This document shows positions 4,902 through 6,113 of a DNA stretch of 6,113 nucleotides, piece by piece. Each line of letters opens with the position of its first letter. The first letter of the stretch is position 1. The position numbers and the translations under genes are program-made. Under the pieces are notes generated by a model that saw only the letters and a list, made by a program, of their open reading frames with translations, was not told the origin of the DNA and ran no database searches. This DNA is from an uncultured Eubacteriales bacterium (GTDB lineage Bacteria; Bacillota; Clostridia; Christensenellales; UBA1242): the NCBI GenBank assembly GCA_948949055.1, contig CARBWQ010000055.1, forward strand, positions 1 to 6,113. The letters are read 5' to 3'.

Positions 4902-6113
4902 ATGATAGATACACTAGAAAAATTAAATCAAAAATTTGAAAATAAATTCAATTATTTAAGACTTTTAAGTGTGGTATATGATGAGGAAGCCCTATTATGT
5001 ACCATTACTTTTTTATATCCATATCAAATTGATGAAATAAATCAAGAAGATAGAAATGAAATTTTTCTGTTTTACAAAGACTTACTCTCTCTTAATGGTG
5101 AACTTAAAATTAAATACAAAAAAAGTTTCCTTGATCCAAGGCTGATAATAGATGAAGTAATTGAATATTTCAAGAATAATAAAAAAGGAATTTTTCCTTA
5201 TATAAATGTCGAAAATATTTCTTCTTCTCATGAAGAGCAAGATGTACTAGTTACTTTAAATCTTAATCAAGACGTATTATCGCTCTTAGATGATCAAGAA
5301 CTTTCGCTTGCTATCAAAACACATCTAGAAAAACTCTTTATTGCTACTGTTAGGGTAGAAATCAATGAAAATGAAGAAACTTTACCACAGACTATTGATT
5401 TTAACGACTTACCAGTTTCTAAATCTGTCAAAACAAGAAGATATGACGTAAAGATTGAAAAAAATGTTATTGGTGGAGATATAATGCCTAAACCAGAATT
5501 CATTTTTGATATTAAATCTCCTAAAACCTCTGTAATTTTAGGTGGTGTAATCAGCAATAAAAATAGAAAAACCTTTTTGCAGAAGAAAGGAAAGAATGCA
5601 GGCAAAGAAAAAGCACTCTATACCTTTACTCTTAAAGATAAAGAGGGTGGAAGTATTGATTGCGTATATTTCTGTCCTAAAACGCATGAAAAAGATATGG
5701 AGGCTCTTGACGACCTCTTTATGATTGTATGTGTGGGTGATGTTAAAATCGGAATTAATGGAAAACTAACTTATTACATTCAAAAACTTTCAATAGCTAC
5801 ACCTATTGAAATAATAGTTGAAATGGAGAAAGAAATTAGTGAAAGTGAGTATGTTCGTAAAAAAGTAGTATTCCCAGATACTCTACCTAGAAAGCAACAA
5901 ACGAACTTTTTTGAAGTTAAATCTAAATACAATGATTTTATTATGAAAAATAAAATTGTTGTTTTTGATATAGAAACGACAGGACTCGACCCTGAATTAT
6001 GTGAAATTACCGAACTTGGTGCAGTAAAAATAGAAAATGGCGAAATTACCGAGCGTTTTTCAAGCTTTGCTAAACCTAAATTTTCTATTCCTATCGAAGT
6101 CCAAGAACTTACT
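4902..6113 (+). CDS. polC: DNA polymerase III alpha subunit, PolC type, N-terminal part (3' end outside window)
   Basis: PolC is the large replicative DNA polymerase of Bacillota, carrying its own 3'-5' proofreading exonuclease. From the ATG at 4902 the frame stays open to the window edge (404 codons, no stop). Visible order: a Glu/Lys-rich N-terminal domain (1-195) that I recognise only by context; an OB-fold-like region (about 200-300) with ILGGVISNKN, a central strand segment YTFTLKDKEG and VCVGDVKIG; a linker (301-350); then the DnaQ-like exonuclease start VVFDIETTGLD with Asp356 and Glu358 as metal ligands, followed by EITELGAVKIENGEI. In B. subtilis PolC the exonuclease begins about residue 420 and is nested within the PHP domain; here no HLHT-type PHP motif precedes it. 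No SD is visible at the start; the in-frame rseP stop lies 9 nt upstream, so coupling is likely. The identity rests on the OB-exonuclease order and the rseP neighbour; a stand-alone exonuclease with the same N-terminus is not excluded. Confidence 0.85.
   Translation, partial: MIDTLEKLNQKFENKFNYLRLLSVVYDEEALLCTITFLYPYQIDEINQEDRNEIFLFYKDLLSLNGELKIKYKKSFLDPRLIIDEVIEYFKNNKKGIFPYINVENISSSHEEQDVLVTLNLNQDVLSLLDDQELSLAIKTHLEKLFIATVRVEINENEETLPQTIDFNDLPVSKSVKTRRYDVKIEKNVIGGDIMPKPEFIFDIKSPKTSVILGGVISNKNRKTFLQKKGKNAGKEKALYTFTLKDKEGGSIDCVYFCPKTHEKDMEALDDLFMIVCVGDVKIGINGKLTYYIQKLSIATPIEIIVEMEKEISESEYVRKKVVFPDTLPRKQQTNFFEVKSKYNDFIMKNKIVVFDIETTGLDPELCEITELGAVKIENGEITERFSSFAKPKFSIPIEVQELT

Noticed and set aside
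5294..5605. Minus-strand open frame opposite polC
   Set aside because: The + strand frame here is continuous polC with OB-like sequence; the antisense frame has no SD and no recognisable family.
1..6113. Mobile element, CRISPR, defence or other novel system
   Set aside because: No transposase, integrase, direct repeat array, tRNA gene or unknown gene cluster is visible; all coding space is taken by recognisable housekeeping genes.

Overview
The window holds a stretch of the conserved bacterial translation / envelope-lipid / replication cluster: rpsB (3' part) - tsf - frr - uppS - cdsA - rseP - polC (5' part), all on the + strand. It points to a low-G+C member of the Bacillota, most likely a clostridium-like lineage. 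The DNA is strongly AT-rich. Most starts have AAGGAG/GGAGG-type Shine-Dalgarno (SD) sites. The last gene encodes a PolC-type (Gram-positive-type) replicative polymerase. TGA ends uppS at the expected protein length and Trp is written TGG, so the code is standard rather than the mycoplasma code. A species cannot be named from this sequence alone.

Layout: (1) The window opens inside rpsB (ribosomal protein S2), which runs 2 nt ahead of tsf (EF-Ts); a clear intrinsic terminator follows tsf. (2) A 152-nt gap with that terminator and a sigma-A-like promoter leads to frr (ribosome recycling factor), then uppS (undecaprenyl diphosphate synthase) and cdsA (CDP-diglyceride synthase). cdsA starts at a TTG overlapping the uppS stop. 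(3) A 90-nt gap carrying a GC-rich inverted repeat and candidate promoter elements leads to rseP (site-2 intramembrane protease). (4) Nine nucleotides later, in the same frame and without a visible SD, comes polC, still open at the right edge.

Functionally, rpsB/tsf/frr serve initiation, elongation and recycling of ribosomes. uppS makes the lipid carrier for wall polymers, cdsA makes the activated phospholipid precursor, rseP performs regulated membrane proteolysis, and polC replicates the chromosome. There is no mobile element, CRISPR array, tRNA or rRNA, and I see no novel multi-gene system.

The points worth a second look are departures from the usual form of this cluster. pyrH is missing between tsf and frr, dxr is missing between cdsA and rseP, and ispG/proS are missing before polC; the first two gaps carry new regulatory-looking DNA. 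The PolC N-terminal region passes from its OB-like domain to its exonuclease domain without the N-terminal half of the PHP domain that normally lies between them. S2 also carries a long charged C-terminal tail.
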